Program-made: the position numbers and the translations under genes
The notes under the pieces: model-generated
Seen by the model: only the letters and a program-made list of their open reading frames with translations
What the model was told of the DNA's origin: nothing
Database searches by the model: none
NCBI GenBank assembly: GCA_023052935.1
Contig: CM041292.1
Coordinates: 37,578,639-37,642,638, forward strand
Direction: 5' to 3'
Source: Piezodorus guildinii
Taxonomy: Eukaryota; Arthropoda; Insecta; Hemiptera; Pentatomidae
DNA length: 64,000 nt
In this document: positions 33,147 to 44,317 of the stretch, one piece after another
Layout: every line of letters starts with the position of its first letter
How positions within the stretch are numbered: position 1 is the first letter of the stretch

Positions 33147-33174
33147 ATAATAAAAATAAATTATTTATTTATTC
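32508..33174. repeat. Complex tandem duplication with inverted 15-nt junction insert
   Basis: Copy 1 (32517-32845) and copy 2 (32861-33174) are near-identical, including (TA)n, (AAT)n and AAATAAATTATTTATTTATT at the end. At the junction, 32846-32860 is the exact reverse complement of 32508-32522, the 15 bases at the start of the duplicated block. Copy 2 then restarts at ACGCCT. The pattern fits a replication template switch or microhomology repair. The end of copy 2 is the 3' tail of the CR1-like LINE on the minus strand. Confidence 0.9.
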
Positions 33175-34105
33175 TGGGACAAGTCCCTTCAGAATAATGT
33201 TACAGACAAATTAAATTAGAGCTTCAGTGCCTGAGAGTAAAAAAAATAAAATAAAATAAATATAAAGCAACAGAAATGACAAAAACAAAAAAGTAATAAT
33301 AGTTATAAAGTCATAGTCTTCTTATAATAATTTAGAAAAACAAACAAAATAAATTTGACAAGAATAAAAAAATAAAAATATGTTCATATATACATTGCAA
33401 AATAAATTATACATAAAGTAAAATTCATAAATCTTTAAAATACAAATTAAAATGTGATAAATAATAGTTTCTCTCTGCGGATTTTTATTGAAATTTGCAA
33501 ATCACTTGAGGTCATTTGAAAATTAGATGGACAGGAAGTGTTTGAATAAACGGGATTTGAAGGTCGGAAGAGTATTGGAATGATGGATATAGGAAGATAT
33601 AGAATTCCCTATGGACGAGGATCGGATAAGGAAAGATCTGTCGAAAGCTGCGGTTCGATGAGGCGTTATATACAGGTCTGAAGACCGCAAACGAATGTTG
33701 CGGGAGTGGACTGAGGATTTAAATGAAAGTATATCAGAGATGTACGATGGAGGTTGAGATAGGAGAACATGGAAGAGACAGGAAGTACTTAATACGGTAG
33801 GATGGGTATAGCCACTTTAACTCCTTGTGGAATCGGATTATAGAGGTATCCATGGATATCCCAAAGATGAAACGTACCAGGCAGTTAAATAATCCTTTTA
33901 GTTTTGTGTCAACATCCCCAGAGACACCCCCATACACCGCGCAGCAGTAGTCAAAGTGGGGGAATATTGGAACAAACCAAAAGCCTGCGGGTTTCTAATG
34001 GAAGAAGGTTACGATGGTAATTTAGGAGTTTTAAGATAGAAATTGTGCGTCGAGAAATTTCGGAAACGTGTTTTTTTCAGGAAAGAGATTGGTCGAGGGT
34101 TACAC
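33094..34105 (-). pseudogene. CR1-like LINE, 5'-truncated copy
   Basis: The minus strand matches the last third of the intact ORF2 at 50279-53080: VTLDQSLS near 34100, a stretch matching FDYCCAVYGGVSGDVDTKLK, and FGISMDTSIIRFHKELKWLY. Frameshifts follow. The 3' untranslated region and the terminal hairpin GGGAC-TT-GTCCC (about 33178-33189) precede an (AAT)n tail. Endonuclease and palm are absent. Confidence 0.9.
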
Positions 34106-35300
34106 TAACTATCTACTTTCAAAACAAATGTCAATCAAAATGGAATATTATTAAGTAACTATGAATGACCTGGCTTACCTTTAATTTGACCAATAAAAGT
34201 GCAACAGGACCTCCAAATGATATATGCACCACCTATTTAGTTGAGTTAGAGATCCTTCGTCGATCACAGATAAGGAATTCTTCCAAACTTGTTGCTCTAG
34301 AGCTGTGTCAACAACGCTTATTGCTTTGAAAAAGGTCTATTTCTCTTTCTTGGAGTGGGCTTTATTGCGTTTGCCCTTCTTCCGAAGTGCCTCTCTTCGG
34401 TGCTAGGTCACACATCTTTGCTTCTTGGTCGAAACTTCAAGTGTGATAAAGTAGAGAAGACTTTAGTTTAAAGTGTAAAAGGTAATTTAGTTAAATTATC
34501 CGAACTCTTCGTCTTTTATTTCATTTATTATCTACTCTTACTTGGTACATTAAACGTATACTCGAACAATGAGATATTTAAAAATAAATCAATTCTGAAA
34601 ATAAATGTTACATACATATAAAATAATTTTACATCAACTATTTACAGATCACTTTCTTGATCACTCAAGTGCAAATATATAAGACTTTTGTAATCCAGAT
34701 ACAACCAGTCTTAATATATACTTCTGAATACTGGACATTGTCAGGCTCACAACAAGCTCTCCTCTAATCGTTTCAATGAAGAATCAAAGGTGATAAAAAT
34801 ATGAAGTTCCAATCGACAGAGTGTGTAGTTAGAATTAGCTCAAACCTAGTTTCTAGATGGCCACGATGAATAGAAATCCCCAACACAAATATGTAGCTGA
34901 TGGTTCAAACTAAATTAGGCTTTGCATTGAATAAAATGATATTAATGAATTTGATGTCAAGTAGAAATTTTAGCATTAGAGCTTGTAAATTGAAATAGCC
35001 AAGTATACATCAGGGAGTATTTAGTATTGTGAGGTTAACTACATACATACATACTACATAAGGATGTAATGTATGGTTTGATTAAGAAACCTTTGGTATA
35101 GAATGTTACTCAGATCTAGATGATGGTGAATATGATTTTGTTAATGAGGCTTTAAAAAAACAATAGAATAGAACAATAGATGATTTAGTATTGTAGTAAG
35201 TTAAAATGTTTTGCACCTCACCATACTTTATAAATACTTTTGTGATGCTTGAACTTTTTTTAAAAATTAGAATGTAGTTTTATTTTTATTCGTTCATAAA
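34106..35300. other. Unannotated stretch
   Basis: A patch of balanced composition near 34250-34420 shows no recognisable product. At 35106-35165 a frame reads YSDLDDGEYDFVNEALK, resembling 29398-29460. Otherwise nothing was seen. Confidence 0.45.
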
Positions 35301-35347
35301 GTTTGTTGATATCTAAGTTCTATTATCTTACAGTTCATATATATATT

Positions 35348-36510
35348 GTCAGTGCCTGGGCAAACCTGAATAAGCTTAGCTTAAACGCTACGAAAACTCA
35401 GGCTATTTTGATTGGCTCCAGTCTTCTTCTCAGATCCAATATCACCTTCCCAACCTTACTCCTGAACGAACTCCCCATTACATTCAGCTCCTCTGTCAAA
35501 AATTTAGGAATTACTATAGACCAAACCCTATCCTGGAAACCTCATATAGCCCAAATTTCCCGTAGATCTATAAGTACCCTGAAGTTTTTTCATCGCTCCA
35601 GATACCTTCTTCCACAATCCACGCGTAAGCTCCTCGTTTCGTCTCTCATTTTCCTCCACTTCGACTACCGCTGCGCGGTGTACGGTGGTCTCCCTGTGGT
35701 GCTTGAGAACAAGTTAAAGCGTCTCATCAATTGTTTTTTAAGATTTGTTTTGGGTACCTCGAGGCGGTCTAATGTGACCCCCCGCTATGCCGAGTTGAAG
35801 TGGCTCCTTCCCTCCATACGCAGACAGTACTTCCTTGGGTCATTTATCTACCAAACTATAAAATCCTAGCATCCATCCTATATCTACAGTCTCCTTCAAT
35901 TTAAATCCTCAGTCCACTTGCTTGAAACAAGATTTCAATCCAAAAACCATTCCGACCTTAATATCCCATCCCACAGAACTAAAGTCTTCGATCGATCCTT
36001 TCTTGCCCGTTCCATTGCATTCTGGAATTCCATTCCTTCGAATATACGTAATGCTTCTTCCTTATCCACATTCAAATATCGCGTTTTCCAACACCTATTA
36101 TTCCAAACTGACGCTTGTTAATCTTTAATTTTAAATTAGATTTTTCATTATAATTATTATAAGAAATGAATATCCTATGTTTACCTTCTTTTTTATTTTA
36201 TTTCATATATACATGTATATATCATGAGTATTTTTCGTTTGAGTGTTCAAAATTAGTTGTTTCTTACTTTCAATTTACTATTTGTTTACTTTACTTTTTT
36301 TACGCTTTTTCTTATCTTTGGTACATAGAGATTTGTATGTACATACATTTATATAAATTTCTTTTTCTACCTCTCTTACTTATATACATAATTATGTCTA
36401 TTTAATGTTATCTGGCCAGATGTGCTACTTTTACTTGTAAATTTCATGTTATTCTTAAGGGGCAAAGTCCGAGAATAATTTTTTTTTTCTATTCTATTCT
36501 ATTCTATAAT
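35348..36510 (+). pseudogene. CR1-like LINE, 5'-truncated copy of a second subfamily
   Basis: The translation begins at SAWANLNKLSLNATKTQAIL, equivalent to SCWAADNKLKLNAEKTKAIV in the intact ORF2 at 50279. It continues with VKNLGITIDQTLSWKPHIAQ and FDYRCAVYGGLP. A stop at about 35867 and a frameshift lead to a final part with HRTKVFDRSFLARSIAFWNS. An AT-rich 3' untranslated region ends in a hairpin-like AAGGGGCAAAGTCCGAGAAT and a (TTCTA)n tail at 36488-36510. The (TTCTA)n tail differs from the (TAA)n tail of the intact element. Confidence 0.9.
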
Positions 36511-37158
36511 ATATATTTTTTTTTTTTCGAGAGAGAAAAATACTAGAGAGACAAATGTTACCGTCCAGAAAATACCAATGGGACATATATGTCCCACCTG
36601 TTTTAACCCCTACCCCCTAATCATAGAATTTTTCTTCGTTTTTAAACATAAAAAAAGGTACCTAAACAGGAAAAACCACCGTCATAAAATTCAAATATTA
36701 AATAATTGGTAGTCAAGATGTTATTTAATAGAAGTAGAGTTTTTTTTTTAAACATATTCTTATCTCATTTTTAAATGCCTGTGCTAATATATACACATTT
36801 TCTGGGCAGAATGATGATTTTCTAATAAATTCAGGTGCCTTTCAACAGATTTCAGTTGACTAAAGTTAAGAATCGAACCCACATATCTATAGATGGCGGA
36901 CTACAACCCCATGATTAACCTTTATAATATGTATTAAAATTATTAATAATTAAATAAGTATCTTTATTCAGGTGTATAATAACCTATGAGAATTAACTCA
37001 ATATTCGGAAAATTCAGAAATATACTCACTATTTCACCCTCTTTTAGTAAAAAAGATTTAACGCTTTCACTTAATCGGTTGTGACCGACATTTCAGTTAG
37101 GTCTATTGTAGTCAACTTCACAAGGTAAATGAATTTCCAACAAAGATGGCAACTTTCT
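36511..37158. other. Unannotated AT-rich spacer
   Basis: Nothing supportable seen. Confidence 0.5.
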
Positions 37159-37400
37159 TTAGGTTGGTAAACCATAACCTTTGTCAAGTAACGATGTATT
37201 ATATTCAGTGTGAACAAGATGATGAGGAAATTGTTCTTGGTAAAGCATCTTCCAAATAGGTACTATTTGATGGTTCAATTGTGTGAAAAATCTTGCAAAA
37301 CAATATTTTAAATTTTTATATGGATCTCTCTGCCAACTTTGTTCCTTGAATCTCTCTATGAATTTTTCCAATCTAATTTTAGTGGTAGGACAGACGTATA
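37159..37400 (-). other. Open protein-like segment, unidentified
   Basis: The minus strand is open for about 80 codons without needing its TTG start. It reads YVCPTTKIRLEKFIERFKEQ, then a stretch containing NLKYCFARFFTQLNHQIVPI and NTSLLDKGYGLPT, ending in a stop. The amino-acid mix, with aromatic, charged and several Cys/His residues, looks like real protein rather than translated AT-rich noise. No family was recognised. Upstream it runs into the tail of a CR1-like 3' fragment. It may be a host exon, or a remnant of an unidentified element. Confidence 0.3.
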
Positions 37401-37416
37401 TTACGTAATAATTAAA

Positions 37417-37840
37417 TAAATAAATAATAAATAAGTTCTTTATTATTCTGGGACATGTCCCTTTAGAACAAAATATACAAAATGTACAAAAAAAAGGGCT
37501 TTAGAGTCTTAGAGTAAATTAATTAAATATAAACAAGTTAATAATTAATGGTATAAATTAATGTACAATATTGATAAAACATGAATAATATATATCCTAA
37601 AATTTAATGGAATTTATCACCCCTTCATTTCTCCTTAAATTAAGTACAGATTAACATTTAAAGACATAATTAAATTAATAAAGAATAAAATAAACAAACT
37701 AATAAAAATTAATAGTTGTAAATAAGGATTAAACAATAATAAATTAATTATTAAATTAATAAGGATTAAAAATTAAAGGATTAATTAAATTAATTTCCTT
37801 TTTTTTTTTTTTTTAATATGAATATAAGTTGTTTGATTCC
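37417..37840 (-). mobile_element. CR1-like LINE, 3' untranslated fragment
   Basis: TTCTTTATTATTCTGGGACA followed by TGTCCCTTTAGAACA is the terminal hairpin, and AGAGTCTTAGAGTAA matches the 3' untranslated region of the copies at 33178 and 49915. No coding part is kept; the inner limit is approximate. Confidence 0.75.
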
Positions 37841-38685
37841 ATGTCCGTTTTCCAAATTATTTCTCAAACCAAAAGTAATGTACCGTTGTATTTGTATTTA
37901 TTTTTTTAATACTAATCAATATTTTTTTACTCGAAATGACGAAAATTACTTCCCAATTAATTATTTTAAAGACATTTAAAAAGAAACTATCGTACACAAA
38001 TTTCTGGTTAAAAAAAAATCGATAAATAAAAAACACAATTATTCAATGAAAGCTTAACAGAATTTATTAAAATATTAAAAATTGAAATATTTTTCAAAAC
38101 ATTGGAATGATTCTTAACTTAACGAGCATAATCTGCTTTTTGCACATACAAAAATATTTTTGTATCGAATAAAACAGGGGTATCTTATAGAATTGGAGAA
38201 TTATCATATTTGTATAATTAATTGTAGAATTTGCAAATAAATTCATTGGAAGTCATTTTATTTGAAACAATATTCATACCAGAGATATAATTGCCCGTAC
38301 TGTTGTTATATAAGTACAGGATATAAATTTGGAAGGTCAAAACCGTATTTCCGTCTCTCATGAAATAAATTATGCAACTGTGATAAGTTTTAATAGAGAA
38401 TATACCCGATCAGCAAGCGAGTTGTGAGTTGGAGTTCAATTCATTTATATCATAAATTATTAAATAATATATTTAGCGAATTTAGGAGGAGGATAAAAAA
38501 ATTCTGGTCTTTCGTAATAAGTTCTTTGTTTTTTTATCTCTGTATATCATATATTAGATTTTATACAAAATAATTTAATTTAAAATATAATCTTAATAAT
38601 GGAAGAACAGTTGAATGTAGATAGAACATAAGAAGTTGGTTTGGGTGCATTAAAAAAAAACACTTCAATTAGGTGAACTAATTTA
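37841..38685. other. Unannotated AT-rich spacer
   Basis: Nothing supportable seen. Confidence 0.5.
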
Positions 38686-38733
38686 TTGTTCTAACGTTTC
38701 GACCTTAGTTTTAGGCCTTCTTCAAGGCGATTG
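38686..38733 (-). ncRNA. Decayed hammerhead-like motif
   Basis: Minus strand: CGCC, TTGAAGA in place of CTGATGA, a stem II region AGGCC...GGTC, GAAA, CGTT, AGA. The layout is that of the intact motifs at 8860 and 9872, but two core bases and the base of stem I are changed, so self-cleavage is not expected. Confidence 0.5.
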
Positions 38734-38773
38734 TTTGGTGCGAGCTCAAAATAATCGATACATTATTGTACTT

Positions 38774-38785
38774 TGTATATATATA

Positions 38786-38819
<34 letters not shown>

Positions 38820-38895
38820 AATTATTATATATATTGTATATATATATATAATTCTGATACAATATTGTATCTTTGTATATATATATATAATTTTT
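38774..38895. repeat. Interrupted (TA)n microsatellites
   Basis: Several AT-repeat tracts between 38774 and 38890, ending in poly(T). Confidence 0.9.
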
Positions 38896-39232
38896 TTTTT
38901 ACTCCGAAACGGCCTTAAAGACCACGCAAATATCATTTTCATACCAACATTGCCACACATTCCACTCTTTTTCATTCTTCCCACTCTTCTTCATTTTCTC
39001 AGACTGGCCTCTTCTCTGTTCCTCGCTCCATACTCTTCTCACCTCTTTCGCACCAAGGACCTTTTATCTTCCTTAATTTCTCCCTATACTCATCTCTATT
39101 GACACAATCCTCAGTTGAGATTCCCAACCTCACTGTATTTTTCTTATCTGCCGAATGTATCCTCCGGCCTCTTATATATATTTTTTAATTAATTATTATT
39201 TTGTTTTTTTTAATTTTTATTAGTTTAACAAT

Positions 39233-39270
39233 TTTCCTGAAGATGACCTACATTTAGGCCGACCATTGAC
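39233..39270 (+). ncRNA. Decayed hammerhead-like motif, inverse partner
   Basis: CCTGAAGATGACCTACATTT followed by AGGCCGACCATTGAC has CTGAAGA for CTGATGA, a GACCT/AGGCC stem and GACC for GAAA. It lies about 500 bp from, and opposite to, the motif at 38686. The pair may be the ends of one decayed element; the sequence between gives no readable reverse transcriptase. Confidence 0.35.
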
Positions 39271-40630
39271 AATAAGTTAACTTCACTTAATTGAATTGTG
39301 TCTGTGTCTGCATCGCCAACCAACTTTTCCTTATAAAATATATTCATTTTATTATCTAAATAATATTTAAATTAATTTATTCAATATATACATTGGCCCA
39401 CATATACTGTTTCATTATTATTTATTAGTTTTCACAATTGTTGCGAAATTATTTTTATTTTAATGAATATCCTAAGTTGATTATGGTGAGTTTATAATTA
39501 ATAGGTAGCCATTTCGTATTTTCTTTTTCCGAATTAGTGGTTTTTAAAGTAATAATATTTTTATGGAAATTAATATTCAAACATACGATTTTTAATCCTT
39601 TTGATGTTCTAGACAGTTTTAAAGAAAGAGAAAATGTTAATAAAATAGTCATTGATATTCGAATATATTTAAAAAAAATACTAATTAAATACGTTTTTAT
39701 ATAGCATCGTCTAGGTTCTTTGTATAAAATATAATATCATTTAATTTAAGAGATTACATATAATAAAATTTTAGATAATTTTCAACCAACAATGGTGCAA
39801 AAAAAAAAACCATGTAAAACATTAACTAATATTCATTAGGAGAAAACTTACTGGAGCCAATCCCCGCGCTACCTAGCGGCATTCAACGTAACTACTGCCG
39901 TTTAATTGTAAATGTTAATCCTGTTTTAAGTTTAGCAGTTTTAATTTATATATTTGCTCAATACGTGCATATAAGGTCTATATAATGTATATATGTGTAT
40001 TTTGAGATATAAATTAATATCTTCATCATTCGATCGAGACTATTTCTTATAATTTAAAGATAGTGTACTGTAAGAAGCCTTCTTTTGAGTTATTCTTGTT
40101 AATATATCATAAAGCTCCAAATTTTTTTAAAGCTTTTAAGTATTTTTTTTTTTTTTGAAAAAGGAAATGCAGGTAAGTTTAAAAAAAAAAAAAGTTTACA
40201 TTACTTACCTATCCCTTGATTTACAAGAACATTACTGGTATGAGATATAAGAGCCTAGACAAAATAGAAGAGCTTCGGGTTAAGGCTATTAAAAATAAAT
40301 AAAGACCAAAACGTGGGCCGGTGGAATGTGGTAAAGCTGACCTTAAGGATTTGGGTTTTGGTGAGGGGCGGTGAACGGATTCATGTATGCAATTTCTAGA
40401 AGTGTTTTTTAAAATAAAATTATGGCCTGTCCCAAACTAAACGACAAACGTCTATGGTGGTCTCACAGAACGAATCTCAATCTTTCCTTATCTATCTGCG
40501 CACTACCTTTCTTACAATTCGAAATTTTTTTCCGATTTTTTACAATAATTTTGAAGATATCTATTTTAAAAAGAAAAACTTTATTATATTTATAATTTTC
40601 AAATCTGTTTTAATTGAAATTTACAACTGC
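39271..40630. other. Spacer with a possible CTCF-like site
   Basis: The minus strand at 39865-39880 reads CCGCTAGGTAGCGCGG, one mismatch from the CTCF-type core CCGCTAGRKGGCGC. A splice-donor-like GTAAGT follows on the same strand. No gene is supported. Confidence 0.3.
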
Positions 40631-40639
40631 CTCACCTTT

Positions 40640-41480
40640 ATATTAATTATTTTAGGAGCGTATATGCCTAAGATGTTACAAAAAATTTTACAACAAAATC
40701 AGCGAACCAGAACTTGCCACTTTATACCATGCATTTTGCACCTTCTTACGATTACCTCAAAAACGGCCCTAACGATTTTAATTAAACTAGCTGTCTTTAT
40801 GGGCTTTATTATCATGGAGGTTTCATTCAGTTCGGATAATCGGGCAGGGCTTAAATGCCGATTTCTTATTTTTTTTTTCCCTCTAGATTACTTTTGATTT
40901 TGTAGATTCCAACAAGTTAACCATATCATCTTATTAGCATTCATAAGAAAGGCTGAATATATGGTACAAGTTGAAATAATTTGATAACCAACTAAAGGAG
41001 AAAATAGCAAATCTATTTTAGATAATTTTTTTTTTTTTTTTTCCTAACACAAGCAGTCATATTTAGGTAAAATATACCGTTGGAAAACCAAATATTTGAG
41101 GAAAATTGTTATCTGAGATAAAAAGTTGTGAAAGGTAATGTTAAGCGACGAATAGGTCAAACCCGCAGGTGGTCCTAGGATTTTTTAATGGCGTAAAAAA
41201 TCCTTAGTTACGCCGTCCTTCGAAGGGAACGTTAAAAGGTGGTCCCGAGCCTGCGCGATGTCAGGTACTCGTTAAAGATCCCTTTCCTAATAAAACCTGG
41301 ATAGGCAAAATTTAGGACTCCCACTGTAGCATCGTCCGATTAGCCATAGTAGCATAAAAGTGACGTTAAATGAATAAACAAAGCGACGAATAGGGCATAA
41401 ACAATACAGATTTTTGTAAATAAAATATTATCATATTATTTAATATAAAACATATGTTTCCATTGGAAACTTTCCGACAA
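40640..41480 (+). repeat. AR1 copy interrupted by SINE-4
   Basis: GGAGCGTATATGCCTAAGAT, GATTTTGTAGATTCCAACAA and AATATACCGTTGGAAAACC follow the AR1 order. After the SINE-4 insertion it resumes at GCGACGAATAGGGCATAAAC. A 147-codon frame across 40454-40897 reflects AT-rich repeat sequence and shows no domain. Confidence 0.65.
41157..41380 (+). mobile_element. SINE-4, 5'-truncated, with 14-bp duplication
   Basis: Starts inside the B-box (TCAAACCCGCAGGTGGTCC) and runs to GTGACGTTAAATGAATAAAC. The perfect duplication AAGCGACGAATAGG lies at 41143-41156 and 41381-41394. It is nested in AR1, which is therefore older. Confidence 0.9.
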
Positions 41481-41534
41481 AACTGAATCTAATTCTTTAA
41501 TTTTTTTTCAGAAATTCTTTAGCTTTATTTGTGT

Positions 41535-41770
41535 ACTTAGATAGAAAAATGGTACTTTTACCAGAAATAAGAGTCTTACATTCTGGAGTGTCCGTTCGTT
41601 TATGTTCAAAAGGTGAAAAAATGTGATTAATATTTCTCTTTCAGTTTATGAGTAAACAATCAAAACAATGCACCATCAAAACCTTAACAAATGGACGCTC
41701 CAGAATGAGAAGACAAACATTTATAATAAAAGTTACTTATACTATTTCGCCATCTTAACACAGATTTCAT
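41535..41770. mobile_element. Foldback MITE, diverged copy 2
   Basis: CCAGAAATAAGAGTCTTACA and TTCTGGAGTGTCCGTTCGTT match the copy at 15356, and the right half mirrors the left (GGACGCTCCAGAATGAGAAG). The terminal repeats are more eroded than in copy 1. Confidence 0.7.
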
Positions 41771-42119
41771 GGTTCATAAATTGAATTTAGACCGAAAGTT
41801 GTGTGTTGACCGTACCAGATTTTTTCTTAGATGTATCCATAAAACTTAACTATATTAAAAATGTCTCTAAGTATAAATTAATAAAAAATATCATTTTGAA
41901 AATCAACGTTTCCAATCATTTAATATTACAATGGTTTCGACGAGAGTTTGATCAAATCGAAGATCTGGGTGGTCCGTGATAGTATTTATTTACATATTTC
42001 TGTGTTCTGGTTTTCCTGTTTACCGTCCCAGACACTTATACTCCCTCTCCGATGTCCCATCACATGCTCATTGCAGTTGAGCGATGATCAGCAAACCATT
42101 TCCTCGTCACGAAATGAAA

Positions 42120-42480
42120 CCGAACCGAATCATGAAGTATGATTACAGATACGACGGTTGGATCCCCACATTACCAGCCGATAATGAGGTGGAGGTTGCA
42201 CCCCCGCCTCCTAGCCCGGGGCTGCTGGGGTGTCGGCCCCCTCGAGATATTTTATTCAGCTCCATTAAGGCGATTTAATAAAGTCATTGCCTAATCGCTG
42301 AGAAGCCGCCATTGTACGCCTCACAATTACTCCTCCCTACCTTTGACTCTTCTCTTTCGGTTTCCTGCCTCAGCTCCCGACTTTACTTCCTGCACCTTTT
42401 TCCACATCCGGTACTCTACATCCTTTTAATTTTCAGTGACTGAGCCATAGTTGGAAACAGTGCTTCCCACTCTACTTATA
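42120..42480. other. GC-richer island, possible conserved non-coding element
   Basis: Contains CCCGGGGCTGCTGGGGTGTC and TCAGCTCCATTAAGGCGATT, followed by CCTAATCGCTGAGAAGCCGC. The composition is very unlike the flanks and there is no repeat similarity. A 64-codon frame overlaps it but has no recognisable product. Looks like a conserved non-coding element; not provable here. Confidence 0.4.
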
Positions 42481-42937
42481 TTCGTAACCTCCTACGAATC
42501 ATTATCGAGGCATCTTAATGATAGAATTATGAAAAAGTGATTCATATTTGAGGGAAACGTGCATGAGGTTAGAAATGAAAGATTTAACGAATGGCATGAC
42601 TGAGACAAGAACTAAATCAAACACATCCTCACTGAAATCCTTACTAGTCATAAAAATAGCATGATCTATGCTTTAATTGTAAAGTTTTCTTTGTTATCTT
42701 TATATTCTAAGATTAATATTAAAAAGTATTAAATCAGCTTTGTTGTTCGATGAATTACGAAAAGCATCCAGAAGGGAGTGTATTAAACAAAGTTGATGAG
42801 CAGTGCCGACGAAGTATTTTTATAGTTACGTGGTCGTACAAATAATTCGCTATACAATATCCATTACATATATTCATTATCTTTGTAGATTCTAAGTCAA
42901 ATGTATCATCTTACAGATTCCTTATCGTCAACGATAC

Positions 42938-44317
42938 GCCCAGGAAAATAAGGCTAAAATTAAAGGTTTGTGGGAAGTAATTCGGACAAAGCTGGAAATC
43001 GTTTTAATACCTCTGAATGGTCCTAAATAAAAGTAATCTGAGTGAGCTTAACTTTTTGAAGCCGAAAAACATCGAATTTTTCGGACTTTTCTCAGTTTTT
43101 CACCTATAACTCGTAAACGGTGCTTTCAACAAAAAATATTTTTCTCTTCAAAATGAAAGAACGTTAAATTTCCTTTCTAACAGTTATCTTAGTTATTGAA
43201 TTTGGTTCACTAATGTTGCCGCAATCGTTCGTCAGAAATAGGCGACTTTTTCCATTTTTGTAGAAAACCCAATTTGGTCACTAAGAGACAACTGTAATTT
43301 GAAAACAGCTATCCAAATTGAAAAAGTCAACGAATAAAAGTTGTAGAGCATCAAATTTCAAGTCCAATAGCCTCTTTAAATTTCAGATTTGGTTTGAACG
43401 AACCTTTGAAAAAATATTTTTTTATCGATTTTCCACTACACGCGTCCAAAGGCTTGTGAGAAATATTTGCTGTATGCGGTCGGTTTAAAACATTCTGCTG
43501 TTACTGATGCCGTAGTTTTACTTGGAATAACGATATTCCCAACGTAAACCATATAATGCCTAGCCAAATGGTAACATGTCTCTATATGGGTTAGTTATAC
43601 AACTTTTAATAGCAAGTATAAGAATTCAATTGAATATTCAAGTTAGGCCTGGTAGTACTTTTTTGAAACGTTTCAATCAACATATTCTCTATTGCGATTT
43701 ATAATATTACTTATATTAGGCACGATATAGTTTTAAAAATAGGAGAAAGTGTAGTTTGGATAAATAGAAATAGACTTTTGTACCATATAATATTTATGTT
43801 TGGTAGGTACCTACGATTAAACTACTGTAAAATTCAGTTCAAACCAAATCTGAAATTAAAAGAGGCTATTAGACTTGAAATTTGATGCTCTACAACTTTT
43901 ATTCTATGACTTTTTTTCATTTCGGTTAGTTCTTTTCAAGTTAAAGTTAAAGTTGTCTCTTAGTGACCAAATTGGGTTTTTCTACAAAAATGGAAAAGGT
44001 TGCTTATTTCTGACGAACGATTGCGGCAATATTACTGAATCGAATTCAATAAATAAGATAACTTTTAGAAAGGAAATTTAACGTTCTTTTATTTTTAAGA
44101 GAAAAATATTTTTTGTAGGAAGCACTGTTTACGAGTTATAGGTTAAAATACTGGAAAAAGTGCGAAAAACTCGAGGTTTTTCGGCTCCAAAAAGTAAAGC
44201 TCACCTCCTGTGATGGTGCAAACTCAGATTACTTTTATTTAGGACCATTCAGAGGTATTAATACGATTTCCAGCTTTGTCCGAATTACTTCACACAAATA
44301 TCCTTATTTTACTGGGC
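42938..44317. mobile_element. Second long inverted repeat (foldback-like)
   Basis: The left arm 42938-43399 reappears reverse-complemented at 43837-44317 with substitutions and small indels; the spacer is 43400-43836. The ends are GCCCAGGAAAATAAGG and CCTTATTTTACTGGGC. Unlike the element at the left edge of the window, these arms have no tandem repeats. No coding frame was seen apart from a 68-codon frame in the right arm with no domain. No target-site duplication was identified, so its class is open; it could also be an inverted duplication of an old repeat. Confidence 0.8.

Noticed and set aside
36166..36405. 79-codon hydrophobic frame after the CR1-like copy
   Set aside because: Lies in the AT-rich 3' untranslated region of the LINE and is not conserved in the copy at 61637.
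38773..39102. 109-codon frame as a Penelope reverse transcriptase end
   Set aside because: Half is translated (TA)n; the remainder has no GIY-YIG or reverse transcriptase motif.
40454..40897. 147-codon open frame as a membrane protein gene
   Set aside because: It overlaps the AR1 repeat, is Phe/Ile-rich as expected from AT-rich DNA, and is broken in the other AR1 copies.
41930..41958. TTTCGACGAGAG ... TTTGATC on the minus strand as a hammerhead relic
   Set aside because: Keeps GTCGAAAC, but CTGATGA is replaced by TTGATCA and stem lengths do not fit; too eroded to call.
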